Shown one piece after another: positions 33,514 to 42,225 of a stretch of DNA of 64,000 nucleotides. This DNA comes from an uncultured delta proteobacterium (GTDB lineage: Bacteria > Desulfobacterota > WTBG01 > CAIYCZ01 > CAIRTM01), in contig CAIRTM010000091.1 in the NCBI GenBank assembly GCA_903881505.1, positions 1 through 64,000 of the forward strand, read 5' to 3'. The notes under the pieces are model-generated. The model saw only the letters and a program-made list of their open reading frames with translations. It searched no databases and had not been told where the DNA came from. Both the position numbers and the translations under genes were made by a program. The stretch's first letter is position 1; each line of letters starts with the position of its first letter.

Positions 33514-35930
33514 GAATGCCCCTGTGCGGATGTGCGCCGCCGGCGCGAGACGTATCCGGCAGCGCAGAGCGTGACCAGTATGGACGCGGTTGCAGCCGAT
33601 ACTGCCATGCCGGCAAAAAATGAGCGCGGCCGGTACACGAATGCAACCCGCGAGTCGCCCGGTTCGAGCATGACACCGCGCAGGGTGTGATTGACGCGCA
33701 AAACAGGCTGTTCGCGTCCGTTGACCAGCGCGCGCCAGCCCGGAAACCACGTATCCGAGAGCACCAGCAGGGCGTTTTGTTCCGTGGCAACACGCACATC
33801 CACCCGGTTGGCCCCGTAGCCTGTGATGGCTGCCGATGCTGCAGCGCCGCCGATGCGGCCCGCGCCAAGCATTGCCTGCAGATTTTCAGGCAAACGCGCA
33901 ACTTCGGACTGCGGTATAAAGGCTGCAAGGCGTTCAAAATCACCGGCATGTATTCTCTTCAGCACGCCGGCGTCGTCCGGGCACACAGTCACGGACGCGG
34001 CCGGAAAAGCGCGCGGCCACACATCCGGGTTGCGGTACAGGCTGACCGGGCCGCGGCTTAAGCGCTCAAGCCGCAGACCCGGCATCGGCCGCGGGCTGAT
34101 GATGTATTTTACGTTCAGCATGGAAAAAACCCTGCGGCAGTAGCGGTCTTCGTCCGGATCGCTGCCGCCGCCGGCAAGGTACAGCAGCACCGGGCCGAAG
34201 ACCTCGTAGTAGCGCACATTTAACAGTTCGCTGTATTCATCAACCGAAGCAAGCCCGTGGTACAGGTGCATGTTGGGAGGCAGTGCCTGACTGAGCATGC
34301 GGTAGACACGGTCAAATCCCAGATGCGGGGTATGCGCATAGGACCTGTTGCTGGCGATACGCGACAGCGAATATATCCGGTACACGGAATCATCCTGCTG
34401 CAAAGCGGTAACAATGGAGCCGGGCCGCCGTATTTCGCTGCGGTCAAGCCACGGATCTCCAGGCGCGCCGAGGAAATACAGGTCGGCGCCTGCGGCGGCG
34501 GCGATGCACACCGCTATCAGGCCGGCTCGGCGTTTGAAGCGGATGGCGCACCAGGCCAGCACGGCAAGGGTTCCGAAAAGCAGCGCGGCGATGAACGTGC
34601 CCCGGTAGAGTTCAAAAAAAAGGGACTCGCGCAGAGGTTCGAAGTAGTCGCCTTCCGGGCAGACGGCAATAAACCAGTTCCAGAAAAAGTTCCGCCCGGC
34701 CGCCCCGGCAAGCAGCAAAGCCAGCAGCACGCAGACGGGCAGCAGCAGCGGCTTCAGAATGCCGCGGATGCTGGCGCGCGCGCGCAGGCTGTTCAAAAAC
34801 ACATCCGCGCCCAGGCCGCTCATGGCAGCCAGCGCAAAGGCGCTGATCAGCAGAAATTTTACCGGGTACTGCATCAGGCGCAGGGCCGGCACGGCCTCCA
34901 TGATGAATGATAACAGGGGATTGTATGCGCCCAGCGCCATAAACAGCCCCAGCAGCGCGGCGGTGAGCAGGATTTTTTTCCGGGCGCAGCGGCCGCGCAG
35001 CAGGTACAGGGCCGTAAAACACAGCGGAAAAATGCCGATGTAGGCGGTGTCGAGCCAGTGCTGGCCGAACCAGCGCGTATGCGGCACCAGCCTGCCGAAC
35101 GGGTAGGGGTGCACAAGCTGCAGCAGTTCAAGCGGGTGCAGCGACCAGCGCAGGGCCTGGGCAGCCTCAAGCCCGCCGGCGCGGTGCGAATGCGAGACAA
35201 ATTCGATAAACGGCAGCAGCACGATTGCAGCAAGCAGCAGCCCGCCGGTCCACACGAGCGCGCATATCCCCGCGCACGCAGCCTTTGTGCGCGGCGCGTA
35301 CAGGGCGCACAGGCCCGTGCACAGCATGGTGGCGGCCACGCAAAACGACGCATCTCCCGAAAAAACCTGCAGGCCGGCCAGCGCGGTTGCAGCCAGCGCC
35401 CATATCAGGCTGCGCTCCTGCAGGGCCGTGCTGAAGCACAGCACAATGAGCGGCAGCCAGGTCGCGGCGGTCAGAAAGGCGAGGTTGTCGCATATAGACT
35501 GCATGTAGCCGCCAAAGGCAAATACGAGCCCGGCTATGACGGCGGCAAAACAACTGCCGTTCCAGTGCCGCATCAGGGCGTACATGAACAGGGCGGCCAG
35601 GACATAGTGGACGATGACAAAGGCGCTGTAGCCGGCGGGAAACGGCAGCAGATACATGAGCGCGCTGAGCGGATAAAACACCGAGCTTTGCACGTTTGCC
35701 ACAAACGGCACGCCGCAGGCATTCAGCGGGTTCCACAGCGGCAGCGAGCCTCCAAGCAGCGTATCCAGGGCGAAAAACCGGCGCGGCATGAAAAACAGGT
35801 AGTGGTCGCGCGCCGAGAACGTCTTACCAAGAAACACCGCCTCATGAAAAAAACAGGCGGCGGCCAGGAGAAAAACCGCAAGAGGAATCAGGCGCGCGCA
35901 AAAACTGCGCATGTCGAAAGGCTGCTTCAT
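33510..35930 (-). CDS. YfhO-family membrane protein
   Basis: 806 residues, about 12-14 membrane spans and a large C-terminal soluble region. Opening FFMPRRFFALDTLLGGSLPL, WNPLNACGVPFVANVQSSVF and YPLSALMYLLP are the YfhO pattern; near the end LVLSDTWFPGWRALVNGREQ, then RVNHTLRGVML, is the family's closing motif. YfhO proteins are implicated in attaching sugars to teichoic acids or other envelope polymers. Starts 5 bases after the radical-SAM gene stop. Confidence 0.88.
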   Translation of the reverse strand: MKQPFDMRSFCARLIPLAVFLLAAACFFHEAVFLGKTFSARDHYLFFMPRRFFALDTLLGGSLPLWNPLNACGVPFVANVQSSVFYPLSALMYLLPFPAGYSAFVIVHYVLAALFMYALMRHWNGSCFAAVIAGLVFAFGGYMQSICDNLAFLTAATWLPLIVLCFSTALQERSLIWALAATALAGLQVFSGDASFCVAATMLCTGLCALYAPRTKAACAGICALVWTGGLLLAAIVLLPFIEFVSHSHRAGGLEAAQALRWSLHPLELLQLVHPYPFGRLVPHTRWFGQHWLDTAYIGIFPLCFTALYLLRGRCARKKILLTAALLGLFMALGAYNPLLSFIMEAVPALRLMQYPVKFLLISAFALAAMSGLGADVFLNSLRARASIRGILKPLLLPVCVLLALLLAGAAGRNFFWNWFIAVCPEGDYFEPLRESLFFELYRGTFIAALLFGTLAVLAWCAIRFKRRAGLIAVCIAAAAGADLYFLGAPGDPWLDRSEIRRPGSIVTALQQDDSVYRIYSLSRIASNRSYAHTPHLGFDRVYRMLSQALPPNMHLYHGLASVDEYSELLNVRYYEVFGPVLLYLAGGGSDPDEDRYCRRVFSMLNVKYIISPRPMPGLRLERLSRGPVSLYRNPDVWPRAFPAASVTVCPDDAGVLKRIHAGDFERLAAFIPQSEVARLPENLQAMLGAGRIGGAAASAAITGYGANRVDVRVATEQNALLVLSDTWFPGWRALVNGREQPVLRVNHTLRGVMLEPGDSRVAFVYRPRSFFAGMAVSAATASILVTLCAAGYVSRRRRTSAQGHS

Positions 35931-35935
35931 AACGG

Positions 35936-37135
35936 TCAGTATCGCAGAAGGCTTGCAAGTTTATGATATTTCGGCCGCGAGCCGAACAGCATGCAGCATC
36001 GCGCGCATGCGGGCCAGGCGCCCGTGCGCCGTATCGTGCGGCGCAGCTGCCGGGCAGGCCGCGCATTCCAGACGCTGCGAAAGCTGCTGTTTTTGACGCT
36101 GCCGAGCGCCGGCAGAAAGCACAGAGGGCTTAAAATAATTGACCCCGACGGGGTAACCGTCACGTTTCGCCAGGCAGCGGTGCATTTGTTGTAGCAGACG
36201 AACCGCTCGGGGCGGCTGTAATACAGGCCGAGCTCGGGCTCGCTGAGCTCGGGCTCAAAAAAGACCGGAAACCGGGAGCGCGCGGCGGTATTTTTTACCG
36301 CAGCGACGGTTGCGAGCAGTCTGTCCGCATGCATGGCGGCGATGTCGACGCCCTGAATATTTTCTTCGGCAGCCGGCATTGTTGCGGCAAACGTTTTGTT
36401 GTGGCATGCGGCAATGGTGCTGTCGCGAAACCACAGGTGGTTGATGGTCAGGCTTGCAACCGGCAGGCCGTATTCAGTGAGCGCTGCAACAAAGGCGGGC
36501 ACGTGATCGAGATTGTGGTTTGACAGGGTACAGGTAATATGCAGCGGCGCCCGGCCCCAGCCCCTTCGCCGCCAGGCCGCCTCGAACGCCCGCATGCCGC
36601 CGAGGGCCAGCGCAAACGTGCCCTCAACACCGCGGACACGGTCATGGACGCTTTCGAGCCCGTCAAGCGAGACCGTTATATCCAGAGCGTCCGGGTGCGG
36701 GCACAGGGCGGTCAGCTGCCCGGCGCTGCGCTCAAGCAGGGTTGCATTCGTGGTGATATGAAGGCGCAAGCCCCTTTGCAGTATGCGCTCGGCGATTGCG
36801 CTCCAGTGCGGGGCCATGAAGGGTTCAGCGCCGGTCAGCAGCACAAGCGGCCTGGGAACAAAGGACGCGAGCTGGTCGACCAGGCCGAGCCATTCTTCGC
36901 GGCTCAGCGGGTCGGGGCCGCTGCGCACGGCCTGCACCAGGGGAGAAATGCCGGCGCGGGTGTCCCGGGCATTTGCGCGGCCGATATCGCACATTGTGCA
37001 CCGCAGGTTGCAGGCATGCGACAAAACAAGGCATACTGACCGGGGCGGCAGGCTCCAGCCCCTGCACAGCGCATAGTCGGCGTTGAAAAAATTGAACCCG
37101 TGCAGCAGCCGGGCAAGTATTCTCTTGCTTTTCAT
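35936..37135 (-). CDS. Radical SAM protein of the glycan cluster
   Basis: 399 residues; ATG at 37135 preferred to an upstream TTG. The cluster site is CNLRCTMC, followed by VLLTGAEPFM, LHITTNATLL and ITVSLDGLESVHDRVRG. The tail has a SPASM-like set of Cys (ERFVCYNKCTAAWRNVTVTP, SPLCFLP, CARCCMLF) for extra FeS clusters. Substrate unknown; such proteins in surface-polymer clusters may modify sugars, lipids or peptides. Between a GT4 gene (38 bases upstream) and the YfhO-like gene. Confidence 0.85.
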   Translation of the reverse strand: MKSKRILARLLHGFNFFNADYALCRGWSLPPRSVCLVLSHACNLRCTMCDIGRANARDTRAGISPLVQAVRSGPDPLSREEWLGLVDQLASFVPRPLVLLTGAEPFMAPHWSAIAERILQRGLRLHITTNATLLERSAGQLTALCPHPDALDITVSLDGLESVHDRVRGVEGTFALALGGMRAFEAAWRRRGWGRAPLHITCTLSNHNLDHVPAFVAALTEYGLPVASLTINHLWFRDSTIAACHNKTFAATMPAAEENIQGVDIAAMHADRLLATVAAVKNTAARSRFPVFFEPELSEPELGLYYSRPERFVCYNKCTAAWRNVTVTPSGSIILSPLCFLPALGSVKNSSFRSVWNARPARQLRRTIRRTGAWPACARCCMLFGSRPKYHKLASLLRY

Positions 37136-37173
37136 ACACGCGTACAAACCCAGGGCTGTTTGCCGTCAGTCGG

Positions 37174-38352
37174 TTAGATATCCCTTCGCCGGTAAAGCGC
37201 GCAAAAGCGATCGATCATCGTATCAAAGCGGTACTTCGTTTCAGCGATATGGCGCCCGTACGCGCCCAGTTCCCGGGCCTTGCCCGGGTCACTCAGCAGG
37301 CTCTCAAGCGCGGCTGCAAGCGCCGCGGCGTCATCGGGCGGCACCAGCAGTCCGCTGCGGCCATGGGTAACAAGATCGCTGTTGCCGCTGACCGCAGTGG
37401 CAACCACCGGCAGGCCGCAGGCCATGGCCTCAAGCACGGAGTTGGACATGCCCTCATGGAACGAGGCCATGACAAAGATATCGGCACATTGATACCAAGG
37501 CACTATATCCGTTTGCGCCTGCCGGAGCATGACGCGCCCGGCGGTGCCGAGCTCTGCCGCCAGACGCTCAAGCCGCGCATGTTCAGGACCGCTGCCGATA
37601 ATAGCGAGTACGGGCGCGCTGGTGCTTAGCTGCGCGTGCGCCTTCAGCAAAACGGCCAGGCCCTTTTCCGGTGAAAGGCGGCCGGTATACAGAATAAGCG
37701 GCGCAGGCGGAAGATTCAGCGCATGGCGCAGCTGCTCCCGGCCCTGCGCCGGACGGTACGTATCCGTATCGACTCCGTTGGGGATGCACACGGTGCGGCC
37801 GGCCGGATACGCGATCCGGGAAACCTCGTGCTGCATCCCGGGGGTCAGCACGACTATGGCTGAAGCACATCGGCTCAGCCTGAGAAAAAGCCGGCCCCAG
37901 GGGCTTTGCCTGTGCCGGCCGACATCACCGCCCCTGCCGCCGCCGGACAGATGCAGAAACGCGCGCTTGCCCAGCAGCCGTCCGATGATAATGGCCGCGG
38001 CGGAGCTGTGACCGACCTGAAAGGCATGCACAGCCTGGTAGCGGGTTCGCTGCAGGATCAAAAAAAGCACGGCCCGGGAGATAAAAACGCAGGCCCCGAG
38101 GCCTTTTATGCGCGGGCAGGCAAAGCGATAGATGACCACCCCGGAGCGTTCCTGCCGGTGGGCGTATCCGGCGCACAGGCGGCTGGTAAGAATGGTCACG
38201 GCCATGCCGCGCTCTGCCAGCGCGTCGGCCAGGGCGGCCACCCGCTTTTCGAGACCGCCGGTAAAGGGGTAAAAATAGCGGGAGACGAAAACGACCTCGG
38301 GCCTGTGCGGCTGTGCTGCGGCAGTCTCAGGAGCCATGCCCGTTGATTTCAT
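37174..38352 (-). CDS. Glycosyltransferase family 4
   Basis: 392 residues, GT-B fold. N-terminal FVSRYFYPFTGGLEKRVAAL; C-terminal ILYTGRLSPEKGLAVLLKAH and FHEGMSNSVLEAMACGLPVV with the E-x7-E site. A cytoplasmic sugar transferase for the polymer made by this cluster. Overlaps the O-antigen-ligase-like gene by 26 bases. Distinct from the GT4 at 8.3 kb. Confidence 0.9.
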   Translation of the reverse strand: MKSTGMAPETAAAQPHRPEVVFVSRYFYPFTGGLEKRVAALADALAERGMAVTILTSRLCAGYAHRQERSGVVIYRFACPRIKGLGACVFISRAVLFLILQRTRYQAVHAFQVGHSSAAAIIIGRLLGKRAFLHLSGGGRGGDVGRHRQSPWGRLFLRLSRCASAIVVLTPGMQHEVSRIAYPAGRTVCIPNGVDTDTYRPAQGREQLRHALNLPPAPLILYTGRLSPEKGLAVLLKAHAQLSTSAPVLAIIGSGPEHARLERLAAELGTAGRVMLRQAQTDIVPWYQCADIFVMASFHEGMSNSVLEAMACGLPVVATAVSGNSDLVTHGRSGLLVPPDDAAALAAALESLLSDPGKARELGAYGRHIAETKYRFDTMIDRFCALYRRRDI

Positions 38353-39673
38353 GTGTTGTGAGCCGTTGAAGGGCGCATCCGATTCCGATCAAAGACCAGA
38401 ACGTCATTGAAACACTTACCGTGCTGAATGTAAAGATATCGTTGACCAGGCAGCCGGCAAACCCGCTGAACAGTCCGCACAGAAGCATGCGCGCCTCAGG
38501 ATGCGTGCCGGACGCCCGGATGGCTGCGTACATTCCGCGCATGAATATAATCAGCAGGGCCACATAGGCGCCCAGCCCGACCAGGCCCTGGGTGAGGGCG
38601 ATATCGAGATAATTGTTGTGGATGCGGTCAAGAATTTCAAGGATATTGAAGCGTGCGGCCTTTTCAAAGTTGACCTGCACAAGGGCGTCAAAGCCCGTAT
38701 CGGGGCCGTGACCGAACCACGGGCGCTCCAGGATGACCGGAATCGAGTGGCGCCAGGTAAACAGGCGCGTGCCAAGGCCGTCGCTCTGGCGCACGTCAAG
38801 GGTCGCGACCGCGCGGCTGGAAATGGTGGTAAAAAAAGCCCTCGGGCCCGAGCCTCTCAGGGCAGTTGAGAGCACTCCGATTGCAACAATCAGCACGCAC
38901 CCGGCGCCAAGCAGCAGGCCAAGCCTCCGGCGTACGGCCGGGCCGGCAGCGCGCGCGAGCGCAGCGAACACAGCCAGCCCGACGCCGCAGCCGGCCATGC
39001 TCGCCCGGCTGTAGGTCAGCACCAGGGTCGTGCAGGCGAGCACGCCTCCTGCGGCCCACAGCAGTGCCTGGCGCGCCCCGGCGGCCGCTGCCGCCCCGGC
39101 GGCGAACAGGGGCAGCACCAGCACTAGGAAACGGCCCAGAAAATTGGCATTGCCCATGGTGGCTGAAATGTAGGGCTGGTGCAGCTCCGGCGGCCGCAAA
39201 TGCTGCAGGGGCGATATGCCGAAGGCCTGCAGGCACAGAAATTCGATGATGCCGTAGAGCGCGATCAGTGCCGTGCTGATGCACAGGGCCCGGATCAGGC
39301 CGCGGGCCTGATCGAAGGTCTGAATGAAAAACGCAAAAACAGGGCACAGCAGCACGTAGGTTATGATGGTGAAAAAAGATTCGCCGCGGGCGAAATCGCC
39401 GCGCAGGCTGAATGCCGGGTTGATTGAAAACGCGGTTGCAATGCAGGCTGACAGCGCGAAGGCAAACAGCGGAAGAGCGATGGGCAGCGCCTGCAGGCGC
39501 ACACGGTTTTTACCGGGGGCCTGCGCGAGCGCGCACACGGCCAGCAGGCACACCAGCACATAGGCCGACTCGCGCTTTATGAGTTCAACCGAATTGACCG
39601 CAAAAGGATTGACCAGCAGCGGCAGGCCGGCAATCAGAAAAAAAAGAATTATTTTTATCGTGCTTGCGGTCAT
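38327..39673 (-). CDS. O-antigen ligase/polymerase family protein (Wzy_C)
   Basis: 448 residues from ATG 39673. About 11-12 membrane helices; the Wzy_C signature outside loop is RHSIPVILERPWFGHGPDTG with HNNYLDIALTQGLVGLGAY. Family members join polysaccharide to lipid A, polymerise O-units, or O-glycosylate type IV pilin. It starts directly beyond the pilA terminator, so pilin glycosylation is a possible role. First gene of the glycan operon; overlaps the GT4 gene. Confidence 0.88.
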   Translation of the reverse strand: MTASTIKIILFFLIAGLPLLVNPFAVNSVELIKRESAYVLVCLLAVCALAQAPGKNRVRLQALPIALPLFAFALSACIATAFSINPAFSLRGDFARGESFFTIITYVLLCPVFAFFIQTFDQARGLIRALCISTALIALYGIIEFLCLQAFGISPLQHLRPPELHQPYISATMGNANFLGRFLVLVLPLFAAGAAAAAGARQALLWAAGGVLACTTLVLTYSRASMAGCGVGLAVFAALARAAGPAVRRRLGLLLGAGCVLIVAIGVLSTALRGSGPRAFFTTISSRAVATLDVRQSDGLGTRLFTWRHSIPVILERPWFGHGPDTGFDALVQVNFEKAARFNILEILDRIHNNYLDIALTQGLVGLGAYVALLIIFMRGMYAAIRASGTHPEARMLLCGLFSGFAGCLVNDIFTFSTVSVSMTFWSLIGIGCALQRLTTHEINGHGS

Positions 39674-39691
39674 GGCCCGGTCATGGCATGC

Positions 39692-39726
39692 AAAAAGGGC
39701 AGCGGCCATCTTCCCGGCCGCTGCCC
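39692..39726 (-). terminator. Rho-independent terminator after pilA
   Basis: An 11-base perfect stem GGGCAGCGGCC (39697-39707) / GGCCGCTGCCC (39716-39726), loop of 8, and AAAAA on the left that reads as a U-run on the minus strand. It separates pilA from the glycan operon, which must have its own start or rely on read-through. Confidence 0.88.
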
Positions 39727-39753
39727 TTGCAGAGCAGGTGTTCTTTTTTGGCG

Positions 39754-40230
39754 TTATGTCCTGGTGAAGCGCTGAATCCCGCTGGAGCGAACCTCAATGA
39801 GTGCGCCGGTCAGGCCGTCCGGTACGCCCAGGGTCGAGAACTGGAAATAATAGTCGTCACCGTCGGTGCCGTCGCCATCCAGGTCCCAGGTGTCGTATGC
39901 CGTCATCTCCATGCCCTGTGCGGCAGAAGAGTCTTTCAGGGCTGCGCCGTTTGAGTTCAGCGCGGCGGTCAGGGTGGTCCAGTCCGTGGGATCAATATCA
40001 ACCCAGTCGGCGCCGCCGTCGTTCGGGAACAGGTTGCTGACCGAGTCGGCCGCATAGGCTGCCATGGCGCCGCGGATTGATTCGCAGGTGCCGACAGCTG
40101 CTGCAACGCGGGACCGGTTGCGGTACTGCACGAAGTTAGGCACGGCAATGGCTGCCAGAATACCGATGATTGCCACGACAATCATCAACTCAATCAGTGT
40201 AAAACCTTTTTCATTCCTGTTGATCATCAT
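39754..40230 (-). CDS. pilA: Type IV major pilin (PilA/GspG-type prepilin)
   Basis: 158 residues. Leader MMINRNEKG is cleaved before FTLIELMIVVAIIGILAAIA, with the conserved Glu5. The globular part has VGTCESIRGAMAAYAADS and an acidic DLDGDGTDGDDYYF loop that resembles a calcium site, as in GspG pseudopilins. Ribosome site AGGAGG precedes the ATG. Monocistronic, with a sigma-54 promoter upstream, PilS/PilR next door and a strong terminator. Assembles at the inner membrane into pili for motility, adhesion or DNA uptake. Only one Cys remains in the mature part, so no disulfide. Confidence 0.95.
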   Translation of the reverse strand: MMINRNEKGFTLIELMIVVAIIGILAAIAVPNFVQYRNRSRVAAAVGTCESIRGAMAAYAADSVSNLFPNDGGADWVDIDPTDWTTLTAALNSNGAALKDSSAAQGMEMTAYDTWDLDGDGTDGDDYYFQFSTLGVPDGLTGALIEVRSSGIQRFTRT

Positions 40231-40307
40231 TGCTTGTTCCTCCTGTTTGTTTTGGTGCGTTGTTTAAAGCGTTTTTCCACGACAATTTTTTCTATGCCAG
40301 AAAGAAG

Positions 40308-40323
40308 TGCAAGGCCTGTGCCA
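40308..40323 (-). promoter_or_regulatory. Sigma-54 (-24/-12) promoter of pilA
   Basis: Minus strand reads TGGCAC, AGGCC, TTGCA: a full match to the RpoN consensus TGGCAC-N5-TTGCA. It lies 78 bases before the pilA ATG. PilR, encoded just upstream, carries the GAFTGA motif needed to activate sigma-54. Confidence 0.92.
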
Positions 40324-40443
40324 ACATCGAGGAGAAATTAAAACAAAAGCCAATTCGGTATGTTATGATTTTATAGGCGTTTAAGCTGCGCTTTTGCTCG
40401 GCCCCGGAGTGACAATTTTTGTCAGCAAAACACTCAAAAAACG

Positions 40444-42225
40444 TCACTGCACCTGTTCCGGCGCGTCTGCGCGGATGAAATAGCAGTAAAACGCGGTGCC
40501 TGCCCCGGGGGTGCTTTCGGCCATGATCAGGCCCTTATGCTCCCGGATGATATTCTGCACAATGGAAAGCCCGAGTCCGAAGCCGCGTTCCTTGGTGGTG
40601 TAAAACGGGTCGAAAATGCGGTCAAGGTCGGCGCGCGCAATACCGTCGCCCGTGTCGCGCACCTGCAGCTCAACCCAGTCGGCGTCGCTGGTGCCGTAGA
40701 GCCGCTCGATGTTTGCCGGGCAGGCAAAACCGGTTTCGCGGGTGCGGCATGCGATGTCGATGCGGCCGCCGTCAGGGGTTGCCTGCGCTGCGTTCAGGAG
40801 CAGGTTCCACAGCAGCTGCCGGAACTGCTGCTCATTGGCCTCAATGCAGGCCCGCGGGTCCAGATCATTGTTCAGCGTGACGGCGCTCTTGTATTCCGGG
40901 CTGTTTCTAAACACCTCCAGGACCTCATCGACCACCGGCTGTATCGCGAGCCGCTGGCGCTCTTTGCCGCCGGGCCGCGCAAAGCACGAAAAGTCGGCAA
41001 TCAGCCGGCTGAGATTGCTGCTTTCGCGCACGACAATGTCCATCAGGTGTCCGTCCTCCTCTCCCAGCTGAAGGCTCTGGCGCAGCACCTGCACCGAGCC
41101 GCTGATTGAAGCAAGCGGATTGCGGACTTCGTGGGCAAAGTCCGCGGCCAGGCGCCCCAGGTCGGCCAGGCGGTTCATGCGCTGCAAAGAGGCCTGCAGT
41201 TCCTTCATACCGGTCAAATCCTGAAACGATATAATGATGCCGATTGCCGTCTCGCGGGAGTCGCGCAGGATTGAGATTGAAAAGCCCAGGAAGCGCTCGG
41301 CGCCGCTTGCAATCCTGCAGGTGCGCTCGATGCGCAGCGGGGCCGTGCGGGATTTTTCGTAGAACTGGCTCAGCCCGATGTCAAGGCCCGGGAACACGAG
41401 ATCAAAGGGCCTTCCGCGAACCTGCTGCGCAGAAAGCCCGGTTATGTCCGTGGCGGCGCGGTTAAAACCGGCGATGCAGCGCTGCCGGTCAAGCGTTATC
41501 AGCCCGCCGGTAATGCTTTGAATGATATTTTCATTAAGCGCTTCAAGGTTGCTGATATCGACCAGCTGCTGGGCGAGCTTCTGGCGGGAGCGGCGGTTCT
41601 GGTCGGCCAGAAAGCTGGCAAGCAGCCCGACAAGAAAAAACGATGACGTGTTGACGATAATGGGGAAATACAGCGGAACGCCGGAATAGTTCAACAGCAG
41701 CATTTCCGGAGCTATGGGCGATACGACAATGCCGGTGCGCTGCAGCATGACCACGGAACTGTAGAGCATGCTGGCGACCGCTGCGGCGGCCAGCCCTCCG
41801 GTCCAGTACAGCAGGATGCTGGCGGCGATGATTTCGATGCTGAACATGAATGCGAACATGCTGTCGATGCCGCCCGTTGCCAGCAGCAGCACGGCAATGC
41901 ACAGCAGGTCAACAGCGATCTGCACGCAGATAAACGGTTTCAGGTCCCTGAGCGCCGGCAGCAGCAGCACGTAGATAAGGCTCAGCAGGTAGACGCATAC
42001 CGCAAGGCCGTATATCCAGACAAGTTCGGGCCGCAGCAGCGAATCCCCTCGCCGGAACTGCACAATGGCGACCGTGCCCAGAAAGAAGGAGGCGACCACC
42101 ACCCGGCAGAGCATGAACCACTGCAGCCGCCGCCGAAACCAGGGCTGGGCTATCACCCGGACTTTTTCCGGGGGCTGCTCAGGCTTCAGGGGCAGGGGCC
42201 CGGTGCTGTTATTTCTCGATGCCAT
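40444..42225 (-). CDS. pilS: Sensor histidine kinase PilS
   Basis: 593 residues from ATG 42225 (MASRNNSTGPLPLKP); the longer open frame runs back through pilR and is not used. Six membrane helices (about 50-230), a PAS domain (LEALNENIIQSITGGLITLD), HisKA with the phospho-acceptor His in DFAHEVRNPLASISGSVQVL, then an HATPase domain (LWNLLLNAAQATPDGG, VRDTGDGIARAD, GFGLGLSIVQNII). Passes phosphate to PilR. Overlaps pilR by 17 bases. In known systems PilS senses unassembled pilin in the membrane. Confidence 0.95.
   Translation of the reverse strand: MASRNNSTGPLPLKPEQPPEKVRVIAQPWFRRRLQWFMLCRVVVASFFLGTVAIVQFRRGDSLLRPELVWIYGLAVCVYLLSLIYVLLLPALRDLKPFICVQIAVDLLCIAVLLLATGGIDSMFAFMFSIEIIAASILLYWTGGLAAAAVASMLYSSVVMLQRTGIVVSPIAPEMLLLNYSGVPLYFPIIVNTSSFFLVGLLASFLADQNRRSRQKLAQQLVDISNLEALNENIIQSITGGLITLDRQRCIAGFNRAATDITGLSAQQVRGRPFDLVFPGLDIGLSQFYEKSRTAPLRIERTCRIASGAERFLGFSISILRDSRETAIGIIISFQDLTGMKELQASLQRMNRLADLGRLAADFAHEVRNPLASISGSVQVLRQSLQLGEEDGHLMDIVVRESSNLSRLIADFSCFARPGGKERQRLAIQPVVDEVLEVFRNSPEYKSAVTLNNDLDPRACIEANEQQFRQLLWNLLLNAAQATPDGGRIDIACRTRETGFACPANIERLYGTSDADWVELQVRDTGDGIARADLDRIFDPFYTTKERGFGLGLSIVQNIIREHKGLIMAESTPGAGTAFYCYFIRADAPEQVQ

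Noticed and set aside
35058-35966. 302-codon frame opposite the YfhO-like gene
   Set aside because: Shadow of a well-supported membrane protein; composition is Gln/Arg/Ala-rich without motifs.
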